A DNA stretch of 64,000 bases, taken from positions 1-64,000 of the forward strand of contig JBLMZI010000010.1 in NCBI GenBank assembly GCA_050258755.1, read 5' to 3'. Position numbers and translations under genes: made by a program. The notes under the pieces are model-generated. The model searched no databases, was not told where the DNA came from, and saw nothing but the letters and a program-made list of their open reading frames with translations. Positions within the stretch are counted from its first letter, which is position 1. Every line of letters begins with the position of its first letter. Of the stretch, positions 1-8,600 are shown in pieces. The DNA comes from JBLMZI01 sp050258755 (GTDB lineage Bacteria > Bacillota > Syntrophomonadia > Syntrophomonadales > DTU052).

Positions 1-75
1 CCAGGCCGGGCGGAACCCGCAACTATTCCTCAGCTTCACCGGGAAGCATGACGGCTCGTCGGCAACGGCTTCCCA
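1..75 (+). repeat. Dispersed structured repeat, copy A (cut by window edge)
   Basis: Bases 14-66 match, with few changes, the right-hand core of the complete copies at 1084-1252 and (reverse strand) 62571-62817; the shared end reads GACGGCTCGTCGGCAAC. The left part of this copy lies outside the window. GGGAAGC at 41-47 can pair with GCTTCCC at 68-74, so this copy also folds. Confidence 0.7.
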
Positions 76-196
76 TGGACCAGCTTGCCCTCCGCCAGCT
101 CGCGCGGCCTTACCCGAACCGGTGGAAGTGCTTTTTTTCACAATACCTGCCCTGAGCTTTTGGAACAGACTAGAATGGAGATAGGGAGGTGTTGTT

Positions 197-997
197 ATGG
201 GGAGACCAAAGCGGGCTAAACTTTGGGCGCTGGTGACCATCGCAGCAATGACCGCATTCTTGTTCCTGCCTTTTACGCCGCAAGTTTCAGCACAATCGGC
301 CGAATGGATTAAATCCGGCGCGTCGGGAATTACCTATGATGCCGAAGGGAAGGCGATCCCTGGGGTCACGGTCTATTTCTGGAGTCCGGAAGCGGGGAAA
401 TTTGCGGTTGTGTCTGACTCCAACGGCTATTACCGGATAGACGGCTTGTGGGGGTATATTGATTACCGCGCCGAGAAAGCGGGCTGGACGTTTGAGTGTA
501 CCGAGCCGACGGTTGACTCGGTTGGAAACATGAGCAACCTGAACTTTATCGGGACTCCAGTGCAGTACAGGCTTTCCGGCCGCGTGACCACGGCGTCCGG
601 ACAGCCAATTCCGGATGTGACCATTTGTTTCTTTGATGGACAAACCCCCATTCCGGCGAATCCGGCGGCCGCGCCTGCCAAGTTCACACCGGTCAAAACC
701 GACAAGGAAGGCAAGTGGGCCAAAGAAGGACTGAGCGGGAGCGTTACCGTAATGCCGTTCAAAACCGACTGGACCTTTTCCGCGCGGTACATGCTGGCCC
801 GGAAGGAATCTGTGGTGATGAATTTCATCGGGACCCGGAATGCGAGCGGGATTCCCGCGGTACAAACCGCTCCGGAAAAGAAACCCGAAACAACGGTAAA
901 ACCGGCCCCGGCCCCGCAGCCACAGGCAAAGAAGAAGCCAGCCCCCAAGAAGCGGGTTTTCCGGCCGATCAAAGGGAAACAAAACGTCACGAAATAG
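197..997 (+). CDS. Secreted protein with two carboxypeptidase-regulatory-like (Cna-B/SdrD type) beta domains
   Basis: 266 aa with a clear signal peptide: basic start, hydrophobic stretch to about residue 28, cleavage probably after VSA or SAQ near residue 32. Two beta-sandwich modules follow at about 42-115 and 126-213. Each has the G-x-V-(T/Y) start, a G-x-x-(I/V)-P-(D/G)-V-T turn and a repeated NFIGT end. The last 45 residues are rich in Pro, Lys and Ala, as in cell-wall-associated tails, and no LPXTG motif is seen. ATG 197 follows GGGAGG. The gene stands alone between two copies of the dispersed repeat and ends in a hairpin terminator. This fold usually serves adhesion or structure; the ligand is unknown. 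Confidence 0.7.
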   Translation: MGRPKRAKLWALVTIAAMTAFLFLPFTPQVSAQSAEWIKSGASGITYDAEGKAIPGVTVYFWSPEAGKFAVVSDSNGYYRIDGLWGYIDYRAEKAGWTFECTEPTVDSVGNMSNLNFIGTPVQYRLSGRVTTASGQPIPDVTICFFDGQTPIPANPAAAPAKFTPVKTDKEGKWAKEGLSGSVTVMPFKTDWTFSARYMLARKESVVMNFIGTRNASGIPAVQTAPEKKPETTVKPAPAPQPQAKKKPAPKKRVFRPIKGKQNVTK

Positions 998-1012
998 CGG
1001 TAAGAATTGTGG

Positions 1013-1038
1013 AAAGCCGGATTATCCGGCTTTCTTTG
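1013..1038 (+). terminator. Rho-independent terminator
   Basis: Nine-base stem AAAGCCGGA/TCCGGCTTT with a 3-nt loop, followed by a T-rich stretch, 16 bases after the stop of the secreted protein gene. Confidence 0.75.
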
Positions 1039-1083
1039 ATTTCATGAGGAGTGGCCGGTTGGTTATAGCTTGCCTGGTGGAAG

Positions 1084-1252
1084 CGTGGGGAAGGCGGTCC
1101 CCTTATCAGGCCTACGCCTCCTCGCCTATATTTGTGGAAGCTAGATGGCTCCGCCATCTGGCCGCACGCTATCGGCAATTATTCCTTACACTTCACCGGA
1201 TGTTATGAAGGCTCGTCGGCAACGGCCTGATAAGGAGACCGCCTTCCCCACG
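1084..1252 (+). repeat. Dispersed structured repeat, copy B (complete, 169 bp)
   Basis: Terminal inverted repeats 1084-1112 and 1224-1252 match at 28 of 29 positions. Inside the left arm is the box ACGCCTCCTCGCCTATA, and before the right arm is the core ending GGCTCGTCGGCAAC. An internal hairpin AGATGGC/GCCATCT sits between them. Copy C at 62571-62817 on the other strand has the same boxes with different but self-complementary arms. Confidence 0.8.
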
Positions 1253-1502
1253 AGAGAGCCTTTCTTCCCCCAATCTCTTAGAGAGTAACCCCGCCCAACC
1301 CGCTAAAGTAAGAGCCTTCGGCTCATTCAGTCACTTGGCCGCACATTATACCCGCAAAAAGGAAATCATAAGCGGACCTTAAAAACAGGTGTTTATGCAC
1401 ACTGCATGGAAAATTGTTGGGGTATCGTTGTGGTTGATGGTTTGAGATTAGAGATGAGCAACCGAGGGGCCGGTCCCCAAAATAGTGGTAGAGGGATTAT
1501 TG
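1253..1502. other. Intergenic stretch without a gene
   Basis: No ORF with a ribosome binding site is visible. A short stretch at about 1337-1360 (GGCCGCAC..TA....GCAA) resembles the centre of copy B and may be a degraded fragment of the same repeat. Base composition turns AT-rich towards 1500. Confidence 0.4.
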
Positions 1503-1994
1503 ATGGATTATTATTCAAACCTCGCAATACTTGTAGTCATGGTCGATCTATTATTACTATTTCCGCTATACTCGGTTTTTAGAAACACACTTAAGTGGAC
1601 TACAAATAAATCCTGGCTGGTCAGTCTAAATACTGTAATTCTTAGTTTCCTAATATTGCTTTCAATAATATCACCGTCAGGGTCTCTAGAAGAGAATGTA
1701 GCATTCGTATTAATTACGTTTTGTTTGATTTTGGTGATGGAAATACTATCAATTGTTTTTGAAGACTATCCACAATGGATGTTGGTGCGATGGATTATAC
1801 GATTTAATCCGGAGCGCAAATCCGAAATAATGGTTGAAGCACTGTATGGACTCGCGGCGTTTATATGGTCAGTCATCTCTATTATCGTTATATCTGCGAA
1901 TGATTGGGTGCCAGGAACTGAAGGTTGTTTTGCAGTATCTTTGGCGGTTACCCTGGTAATTTCATTACACTGGTATCGGAAGTTATCGCAATAA
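1503..1994 (+). CDS. Small integral membrane protein, unknown, low-GC
   Basis: 163 aa from ATG 1503, which has GAGGG seven bases upstream; an in-frame GTG at 1485 is less likely. About four hydrophobic helices: roughly residues 5-27, 40-56, 64-84 and 115-135, with a further one near the C-terminus. I recognise no family. The gene is clearly richer in A+T and in codons such as TTA, ATA and AAT than its neighbours. It stands alone next to repeat copy B, which suggests recent acquisition. No signal peptidase site and no catalytic motif are visible, so a function cannot be proposed. Confidence 0.55.
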   Translation: MDYYSNLAILVVMVDLLLLFPLYSVFRNTLKWTTNKSWLVSLNTVILSFLILLSIISPSGSLEENVAFVLITFCLILVMEILSIVFEDYPQWMLVRWIIRFNPERKSEIMVEALYGLAAFIWSVISIIVISANDWVPGTEGCFAVSLAVTLVISLHWYRKLSQ

Positions 1995-2302
1995 GAATCT
2001 AATGGACAGCGACCTGATCCCCAAAACGTAATCAATCGCCCCGGTTAGTTATGAAGTGGCTTGCAGCGGCTTAACCCAGTGAGTGCCGACTGGCTCCGAA
2101 AAAGCTCAAGCTTTGTTAACTCAGCAGGCCCGGAGGCAGCGGAGGCGCAGCCCCTGACTCCCGAAAGCAATGCCAGCTCCCACGACACCACCAGGCAATC
2201 TCGCCGAAGTCTCCCGCATCCAACCAACCTCCAAATCCCAGGCGGGAGCGGGTTATCCGCGTCAAGCCCCACCGCAGGCTCGCTCAATCCAACCTGCGAT
2301 TA
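1995..2302. other. Intergenic stretch without a gene
   Basis: Between two convergent genes. Open frames here have low-complexity translations and no ribosome binding sites. No clear terminator or known element is seen. Confidence 0.4.
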
Positions 2303-2764
2303 TCATTTCCTACGGATCAACTCGGCAAGTTCGCGTTTCAGTTCCGGGCGGTCGTTGAAAAAGCGCGTTAATACGGCGAAGCCTTTCAGGGTTGGCGCGC
2401 TGACGGTGTGTTCGATCTTTTCGGTTTCCTCTAACAGACCTTCCGAGATTCCCAGCAGCCGCAGAAAATCCTCCACGGTTTGATGCCGTTCCAGAAGCTG
2501 ATGACCGGCCGCCTTCCCTTTTTCGGTCAGCGTCACCACTCCGTATTTTTCGTAGTTGGCATAGCCAAGCGCCGCAAGCCGCTGCACCATTCGGGTGGCC
2601 GAAGGCGGTTGGACGTTGAGCCGGTTCGCCAGGTCATGAATCCGCGTGAAACCGGCGCCGCGGGAAAGCCTGAAGATCATCTCCAGATAATCCTCTTTGG
2701 CGGCGGTTAACTCGTCGTTCTTTTTCATGGATTCCCGAAAAGTAAAAAAGTTTTCGTCAGGCAT
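2303..2764 (-). CDS. mntR: Manganese-dependent transcriptional regulator MntR (DtxR family)
   Basis: 153 aa. An N-terminal winged helix-turn-helix (about 20-85, with the IHDLANRLNVQPPSATRMVQ recognition region) is followed by a helical dimerisation domain. Residues matching the Mn2+ ligands of Bacillus subtilis MntR are present: D25 and E28 in DYLEMIF, the His in LLERHQTVE, and the Glu and His of EKIEH. There is no SH3-like third domain, which fits MntR rather than DtxR or IdeR. It lies divergent from two Gdt1/UPF0016 genes with a dyad in the shared spacer, so control of Mn2+ efflux is likely. ATG 2764 has GAAGG upstream; a second ATG is at 2728. Confidence 0.85.
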   Translation of the reverse strand: MPDENFFTFRESMKKNDELTAAKEDYLEMIFRLSRGAGFTRIHDLANRLNVQPPSATRMVQRLAALGYANYEKYGVVTLTEKGKAAGHQLLERHQTVEDFLRLLGISEGLLEETEKIEHTVSAPTLKGFAVLTRFFNDRPELKRELAELIRRK

Positions 2765-2922
2765 GACAAACCTTCACCGTTGTGACGTTACAAGAATATA
2801 TGAAGCATTCCTGCGGATTAGTCGGAGCGGCACAGACTCATTTCAAGCAAAACTGGTCGCGAAAAGCTCGCAAATTGGGAACCTGACAGGAATAAACCGA
2901 ATACGATAAGCCAGCACTAAAA

Positions 2923-2942
2923 ATGTTAGCCCCGGCAAACAT
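2923..2942 (+). promoter_or_regulatory. Candidate MntR operator
   Basis: Imperfect palindrome ATGTTAGCCCCGGCAAACAT. It resembles the TTAGCC/GGCTAA-type boxes of the DtxR/MntR family and sits between mntR and the Gdt1-like genes, just before their ribosome binding site. The assignment is an inference from position and sequence. Confidence 0.5.
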
Positions 2943-2986
2943 GGACAGCAAAGGAGATGAGCGATGAATCCATGGGAGGGGAGAAG

Positions 2987-3304
2987 ATGCGGGGGCTGCT
3001 GAACAAGATTGAATGGCGCCTGTTTCTGTCGGTACTCGGCGTGGTATTTATCTCGGAAATGGGGGATAAAACCCAAATCACCACCATGCTGCTTGCCAGC
3101 GCGAAGCCGGCGCAGGTCTTTTGGGTCGGGCTCGGCTCGGCTCTGGCGTTAATCTGTACCTCGTTGGTCGAGGTATTGATCGGATCCGAGGTTTTGGCCC
3201 GGTACCTGAAACCAGCCACGATTCAGATCGTGTCCGCGCTGGCGTTTATTGTGCTTGGAAGCCTGCTGCTTCTGGGCGTAATCGGCAATGTAAAAGCCGC
3301 CTGA
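2987..3304 (+). CDS. Gdt1/UPF0016 family protein, half-size Mn2+ exporter subunit 1
   Basis: 105 aa with three transmembrane helices and the family motif EMGDKTQ near residue 24. UPF0016/Gdt1 proteins (MneA, Mnx, TMEM165) normally carry two E-x-G-D-(K/R)-(S/T) motifs in six helices and export Mn2+. Here the protein is split into two adjacent three-helix genes, which presumably form a heterodimer. ATG 2987 has GGAGG seven bases upstream; ATG 2957 and 2972 are possible but worse spaced. The next gene starts 17 bases later. MntR lies divergently and a dyad precedes the operon, so induction by excess manganese is expected. Confidence 0.8.
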   Translation: MRGLLNKIEWRLFLSVLGVVFISEMGDKTQITTMLLASAKPAQVFWVGLGSALALICTSLVEVLIGSEVLARYLKPATIQIVSALAFIVLGSLLLLGVIGNVKAA

Positions 3305-3320
3305 AAGGAGGGGGCATTGC

Positions 3321-3665
3321 TTGAGCTTAAAGATCTTTACGTTGGTAACGACCTACCTGCTCATCGTACTGGCGGAATTGGGGGATAAAACCCAGGTTGC
3401 GGTACTGATGTTCACCGGCAGCAACCCGGCGCGGCGCTGGACGGTTCTAGGGGCCGCCGCCGCAGCACTGGTGCTTTGTGTGGCGATCGAAGTGACTTTT
3501 GGGGTGACCCTGGCTCAATACATTGGGCCGCAGGTCATCAATCGGATAGCCGGGGGCGTCTTTTTGGCCATTGGCTTGTTCGCACTGGCGAAACAGCTTT
3601 TTGCCGGAAAGGCTGATAAGCGGCGTCTTCCCGCCGGGCCCGCCTGTCAGGAAGTCCAGAGCTGA
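3321..3665 (+). CDS. Gdt1/UPF0016 family protein, half-size Mn2+ exporter subunit 2
   Basis: 114 aa starting at TTG 3321 after AGGAGGGGG. Three transmembrane helices with the second signature ELGDKTQ near residue 20. Together with the preceding gene it supplies the two motif-bearing repeats of a full Gdt1 transporter. The C-terminal 20 residues are hydrophilic and basic, so probably cytoplasmic. It is the last gene of the two-gene unit; a hairpin follows at 3688-3729. The transported ion (Mn2+, less likely Ca2+) is inferred from the family and from neighbouring MntR. Confidence 0.8.
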   Translation: MSLKIFTLVTTYLLIVLAELGDKTQVAVLMFTGSNPARRWTVLGAAAAALVLCVAIEVTFGVTLAQYIGPQVINRIAGGVFLAIGLFALAKQLFAGKADKRRLPAGPACQEVQS

Positions 3666-3687
3666 ATCGATTGAAGCATGGGGAATG

Positions 3688-3729
3688 AAACAAGCCGGCT
3701 CAAAAGAACTGAACCGGCTTTTGTTGTTT
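3688..3729 (+). terminator. Probable terminator
   Basis: Stem AAGCCGG/CCGGCTT with a 15-nt loop, then TTGTTGTTT. It can also act in the reverse direction, where AAACAACAAAA precedes the stem. Confidence 0.5.
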
Positions 3730-3896
3730 CAGGCAATGCGTTGCAGATGCGGGGTGTCCCGGAAATACAGAGGAAAATCGTACCAGGGCGGCGAATACAT
3801 GTCTAAGCCGACGCCAATCCCTAAATAGAGCTGTGAGATTTGGGATTGCGGACAAATCCTTAAAGAGCGCTGCGAACATGATTGAGGAGGGGTTTT

Positions 3897-4922
3897 GTGG
3901 CCGACCTTGACCGGAACAAATGCTTGGAGGAGATCGACGGAGAGATCTGGGACGAAGCGGAATTAGCGTGCTACCCGGGAACTGAGTGCTTTGCGCTCCG
4001 GACCAAGCCGCTTTGCGACTATACGGTGGAAGACCTCCGGGCCATGATTGCACACCAGCTGTCTCTGGAAATCCTCGTGCCGATCGCCCTGGAAATTCTC
4101 AATGAAAACCCGCTGGCGCATGGCGATTATTTCCCGGGCGATCTGATGGCGGCCCTGTTGACCATTGAACAGGAATTCTGGCGGCGCCACCCGGAACTGC
4201 ACGGTGATTTCGACGCCCTCATCGTTGATATCCAGGCGGCTTATCAGGAATTAATGCCGCTGGTTTATGTGCATGCCGCCGTTATCCGCGGCAGTGCGCA
4301 CGGCAACATCTTCGACCAATTTGATTTTGCCCCGGGAGAAATCGTGCATAACAGCGGCGCGCTGAAAGCGGACCTTGACCCGGGCGTTTATAGCAAGGTC
4401 TTGAGCCAGGACCTGCTGCAGGTTTCGTACCCTTACAGCTATGTGCTGGATATTGGCTGGTATGCCGATATTGAGCGATTTATGATTTATATCGTGCAGG
4501 ACCTCGAGTGGGACATGCCGGTGGTCAAAACCATGTGCCGGACCATCACCCAGCTGCACGAATACGTCCAGGAAAGCATCCTTTTGCTCCAGGAATTGAT
4601 TGAACGCGAGCAGAAGGAGTGGGCCTTGGCTGGTATGAACCGGGAGGAATGGCCGTTTGAAGATCCCCCGAACGCCGCGGTTTTTACAACATCGGACGTG
4701 ATCTTTGAAAAACGTCCCGTTTTATGGGCCTGGCACGATGCCGAAGACGGGGACTGGCAGTTCCACGCCGGTTTTGATGTGAATCCGGATACGGCGGTGG
4801 TCTTAAGCCTGCGGGAGATGATCGCCCTGGACCCGGCGATTGCGGAACTGGCCGATTTGCCCGAAGGGTGGGTTGCGTGGCGCGAAGACCGCGATACTCC
4901 CTGGCAGCGCAAGCCCGAATAA
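3897..4922 (+). CDS. CdiI-like contact-dependent inhibition immunity domain protein with C-terminal uncharacterised domain
   Basis: 341 aa from GTG 3897, which has AGGAGG six bases upstream. Residues about 25-110 resemble the CdiI_2 immunity family: a K-P-L-x-x-Y-T-V-E-D-L-R motif, a long helix ending LEILVPIALEIL and a GDYFPGDL loop. The C-terminal 80 residues carry a different conserved-looking module, with HDAEDGDWQF then ELADLPEGW and a final W-R-E-D...PWQR. I know this pattern from uncharacterised proteins that often sit near toxins. The protein looks cytoplasmic, with no signal or helix anchor. No CdiA, Rhs or LXG toxin gene is next to it, so this is an orphan. The immunity role is inferred from similarity only. 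Confidence 0.55.
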   Translation: MADLDRNKCLEEIDGEIWDEAELACYPGTECFALRTKPLCDYTVEDLRAMIAHQLSLEILVPIALEILNENPLAHGDYFPGDLMAALLTIEQEFWRRHPELHGDFDALIVDIQAAYQELMPLVYVHAAVIRGSAHGNIFDQFDFAPGEIVHNSGALKADLDPGVYSKVLSQDLLQVSYPYSYVLDIGWYADIERFMIYIVQDLEWDMPVVKTMCRTITQLHEYVQESILLLQELIEREQKEWALAGMNREEWPFEDPPNAAVFTTSDVIFEKRPVLWAWHDAEDGDWQFHAGFDVNPDTAVVLSLREMIALDPAIAELADLPEGWVAWREDRDTPWQRKPE

Positions 4923-4947
4923 CCCCCGTTTACAGACGCTAACACCC

Positions 4948-4980
4948 GAAAGCCGCAGCAAAAGCGGCTTTCTTTCTTTC
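4948..4980 (+). terminator. Rho-independent terminator
   Basis: Nine-base stem GAAAGCCGC/GCGGCTTTC, loop AGCAAAA, then TTTCTTTC. Confidence 0.8.
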
Positions 4981-5103
4981 AAGGCTGGTGCCGCCAAGAT
5001 GATAAACGGTTAAAAATGCTGGAAATCATCCGCCGAATTGGTAAAATAAACATGACGGGCTTGTGAAAGGCCGCGCATGCGTTAGAGAGTGGAAGCGAGG
5101 AGT

Positions 5104-5535
5104 ATGGGCGTGGGAATCCTTTTTGGCAGTGTCATGGCGTTTGTCCTGATCTATTTATGGAGCATCTTTTTCGGGTGGACCAGACACTTTGACATCCTGG
5201 CCCAGGGGTATCGGAAGCTTCACCAGAAGACCACCGCAACCGATTTGGAACTGTTTATGGCTTATTTAGACTGGCGCTTTCCGGACAACGGCGGCTGGGA
5301 CCTGGAATACCTGAAGAAATCAAGCCGGCTGTACGCGCGTAAGGAAGAATGGAAACAGGATCTGATGCTGAACTACAGCAAAAGCGGTTTTCAGATGCGG
5401 TTCAACCTGCCGACCCTGGCTCTGATCTGCCTGGCGATCACACATGACGAAGTGTTTTACTCCCGGGGGCCGGAAGAGCTTTACCGGATGCTCAAACGGC
5501 GGGCGTTTCAAAAGGGGTATGGCGAGTTTGTATAG
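5104..5535 (+). CDS. Membrane-anchored hypothetical protein
   Basis: 143 aa from ATG 5104. One N-terminal transmembrane helix (about residues 3-23, ending in an FFGWTR boundary) is followed by a soluble, charged, probably helical domain with the motif DLELFMAYLDWRFPDNGGWD. No family recognised. The start is uncertain: GAGGAG is very close to ATG 5104, which leaves GTG 5110 well spaced and GTG 5089 possible. It is a single gene closed by a strong terminator. Confidence 0.5.
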   Translation: MGVGILFGSVMAFVLIYLWSIFFGWTRHFDILAQGYRKLHQKTTATDLELFMAYLDWRFPDNGGWDLEYLKKSSRLYARKEEWKQDLMLNYSKSGFQMRFNLPTLALICLAITHDEVFYSRGPEELYRMLKRRAFQKGYGEFV

Positions 5536-5547
5536 CAGCAACATCGA

Positions 5548-5588
5548 AGGGCCGCGGAGTTCATTTTGAACCCCGCGGCCCTTTTTTG
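5548..5588. terminator. Bidirectional terminator between convergent genes
   Basis: Nine-base stem GGGCCGCGG/CCGCGGCCC with extra pairing GTTCA/TGAAC in the loop, followed by TTTTTT on the plus strand; AAAAAA-type flanking also serves the minus-strand gene ending at 5618. Confidence 0.8.
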
Positions 5589-5617
5589 CTTTGAGTGATT
5601 GACTGGGACTTTAGCGC

Positions 5618-8600
5618 CTACATGATCTTACCCCATTGTATCAACGCTTTTCCGGTAGTGATCGCCATGGAGGTGTCCCCGCCAGCACCGACGAAGGCGG
5701 TCGTTCCCGACGTCGAGCCCGGTGCCGGGATCTGGGCGTTGTTGGTGGCGCCATAGGTTCGAATCAGGCCGCCTGGCATGACGACCAGGGTGTGCGCGTT
5801 GCCGGCCGCCATAATATTGGGCGGGACGAAGAACCAGCCCTTGTTGCGCCAGGAATCGACGCAGTTGTTGAAAACGACGTTGAACGCGGTCCCGGTGTTG
5901 CTGGAGTCCTGGATGTCGAGATAATTCAGAGTTAGCCCGGTTACTCCGGTCGCATTGATATTCCATGCCCCCCCTGCCGTACTGCTGCGCAGCAGCAGCG
6001 GAAAGCCGGCGATGCCTTGCAAGGTTAGACCGTTAAGAATGGTCTGGGTACTGCCGGCGGTGAAGGTCAGCACCGCGGCGGTGGAACTGTTTTTGCTGAG
6101 ATTATAAAAGGTTGTATCGCCTTCAATCGTCTGGTTGACGCCATTCAGAGTGACAACGGCGTTACCGGCAGCAAAGCCGCTGGTGCCGGCCAGATTAGTC
6201 CAGTTGCCCGCAACCACAAGGGGCCAATTGTTCGAAGCCAGAATGGCCCCATTTTCAATTTTTAGATTGCCGTCTAACGTGGTGCCGCCAGCCAGGGATT
6301 TGGTGCCGGTTCCCGCGATTTCAAGGTTACAGTATGACACGGTATTAGGAATCGTCACGCCAGATCCGGTGAACCGGAAGGTGGTGCCCGCGGCGACCGT
6401 TTGGCCAGCAGTGGGCGCCGTAAAAGCGCCCTGAATAACGATCGGACCAGCCGGGGAAATCGATTTGATTTGGCTGTTGAAGGTCAGCTTGCCGTAAGTC
6501 CCCGCCAGCACCGGCTGGCTCGCCGAAGCCGAGGAATATCGCATTTCGCCGTCGGCGTTGCTGGTTATGGTTCCGGTCACGGCTGCTGACGAGCCCGCCC
6601 AGGTCAGCACTGTGCTGCCGATGTTCAGGGTGCTGCCAGTACCCACATTCAGAGTACCGTTCACTGTGGCATTCGATGCCAGAACAACGGTCCCGCTGCT
6701 GATGGTCAGGTTCTGGAGTTCGGTTAAACCTGGAATCAGTTCGGGGCCGGTGGTCAGGGAACTGCCATATTCGAGATTCATAGTCGTTGCCGACGGCGCC
6801 AATGCAATGCTTCCGCCAGTTCGTTTGAGCGTTGAATTAGCTGCCATGGTAACCGTATTCGTGTTATTATCCAAGGTTCCGTTCATCAGGTTCAGCGTGG
6901 AGCCGACAGTGACTGGTGAGCCAAGGATCAGGGCTCCGGCTGACTTGTCCACGTTAAGGATGTTGAACGGAGTAGACGATGCCCCCTTAAGGTATTGAGG
7001 GTTCGCGCCAGCGAATTCCACGGTCCCGCTTCCCGGCGCAAAGGTGCCCTGGTTGTACATGCTTCCTACGACGAAAAGCGTTCCTGTGCCTGCGGTCAGA
7101 CTCCCGCCCGGACGAATGGCCAGATCTTCACTTACGGTTATGTCCCCATTCAGGGTTATTCCGCCGCCGCCTTTCAGCGGATGGGTCAGCATAGCCAACT
7201 TGACCTCTTCCGCCGACAGTTCCCGGTCATAGATACGGACATCGTCAAGTCTTCCCATGAGTCCGGTAGCGGCAGGGGAAGGGCAGTATCCCATATAGAG
7301 CGCGTTCACGTTCGTGGCCAGCCCGGTGCTAAGTGCCTCGGTTTGAAACAGCTGTCCGTCAAGATAGATTTTTAAATAATAGGGCGAGACAGGTGTTACG
7401 GTAAATAACACATGCCGCCACTCGTCGTTTCTGATTCCTGATCCGGCAGTTACCTTAATCTCATTATTAATGTTGAACCGGAGTTCTCCGGCTGCAGTTA
7501 GACTCATACTCCATCCCGCGGTGCCATTGTGCTTGGTGATAATAGCTTGATCGCTGCCTAAATTATTGGGCTTAATCCAGGCACTGACTGTGATGCCGGT
7601 CAGTTCGTCCAAAAGCGCATTGGAGTTAACCATCGCATTAGTGGATCCGTTCAAAACCATGCATCCCGTTCTCGCCGCTGCGTCAGGGTATTGGTAGTTT
7701 CCAGGCGCAATATCGGTCGTGTCAAAAGTGGGGGCGGCCGGCAGAGAAGTAGGCAAACCATTGCCCGACTGGTCAATATTATCGCCGAAAATCGGCCAAT
7801 ATCCGATCGGCCCGGCGTTGACCCACAGATTATTGAAGGCGTTTGAACCGCCGGCGGTGATAGACCACGTATTTTCGGAGCGGAAATTCACTTTGGCCCC
7901 GGTGTCCGGTGTGTAACTGCCGGCTCCCTTGGCCCAATTAGACATGACCGTGATGAGACTGTCGGCAGCCTGGCCGAGTGTACCGCCGACCAGGTTAACA
8001 GTGCCGAAAACACTGCCATTTGCGGGCGTAAAGGTTCCGCTGTTGATGGTCAGGGTCGACGCCTGAATCGGTTCCATCGACTGCACCGTATTGGGACCGT
8101 CAATCGTCAGCCCGGCGAATTTGGCCGGGCCGTATATTGCTGATGGCGCAGCGGTTGGAGCCATGATAACCGCCGATGTAGTACCAGGGGTGTAAAGCCC
8201 GCCGGCTCGGAAAGCGCCTTTGCAGGTAACATTCGTACTGAAATCGCTCGTATTTAGGCTTGCACCCTCGGTGATCGTCAGGTTGCCGTTCACGGTAATA
8301 GACGCATTCATTTTGGTAATCGCACCGGAGGCAGCCGGCCGGGCGTGCATGATGGTTAAGATTTCGGTATTGTTAAGACCACGCATGTAAATCCGCACGT
8401 CGTCCAGCCTGCTCTGAAGGAAGTAGGTCCGAGCGCCGCCGTTCTGTACGGCGCCGATCACCTTGATCAGCCCCGTTCTTTCAAGCTCTCCGGCTGTCGC
8501 ATCTGAGGCGACGCTGACTCCGTTCACAAACAGGTCGGAACCGGTTCCGCTGAAGCTTAACGCGACATGGGTCCAGGTATTTTCAGGCAAGGTCGGGCCA

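Noticed and set aside
2765..2956. Possible manganese riboswitch (yybP-ykoY) before the Gdt1-like genes
   Set aside because: I could not find the conserved loop sequences of that class; the dyad and adjacent MntR explain regulation better.
3729..3800. Minus-strand 23-codon frame reading MYSPPWYDFPLYFRDTPHLQ, ending at the hairpin 3688-3729
   Set aside because: The sequence looks protein-like, and the stop meets a possible terminator. There is no ribosome binding site and the upstream frame leads into the CdiI-like gene start region, so it is at best a remnant.
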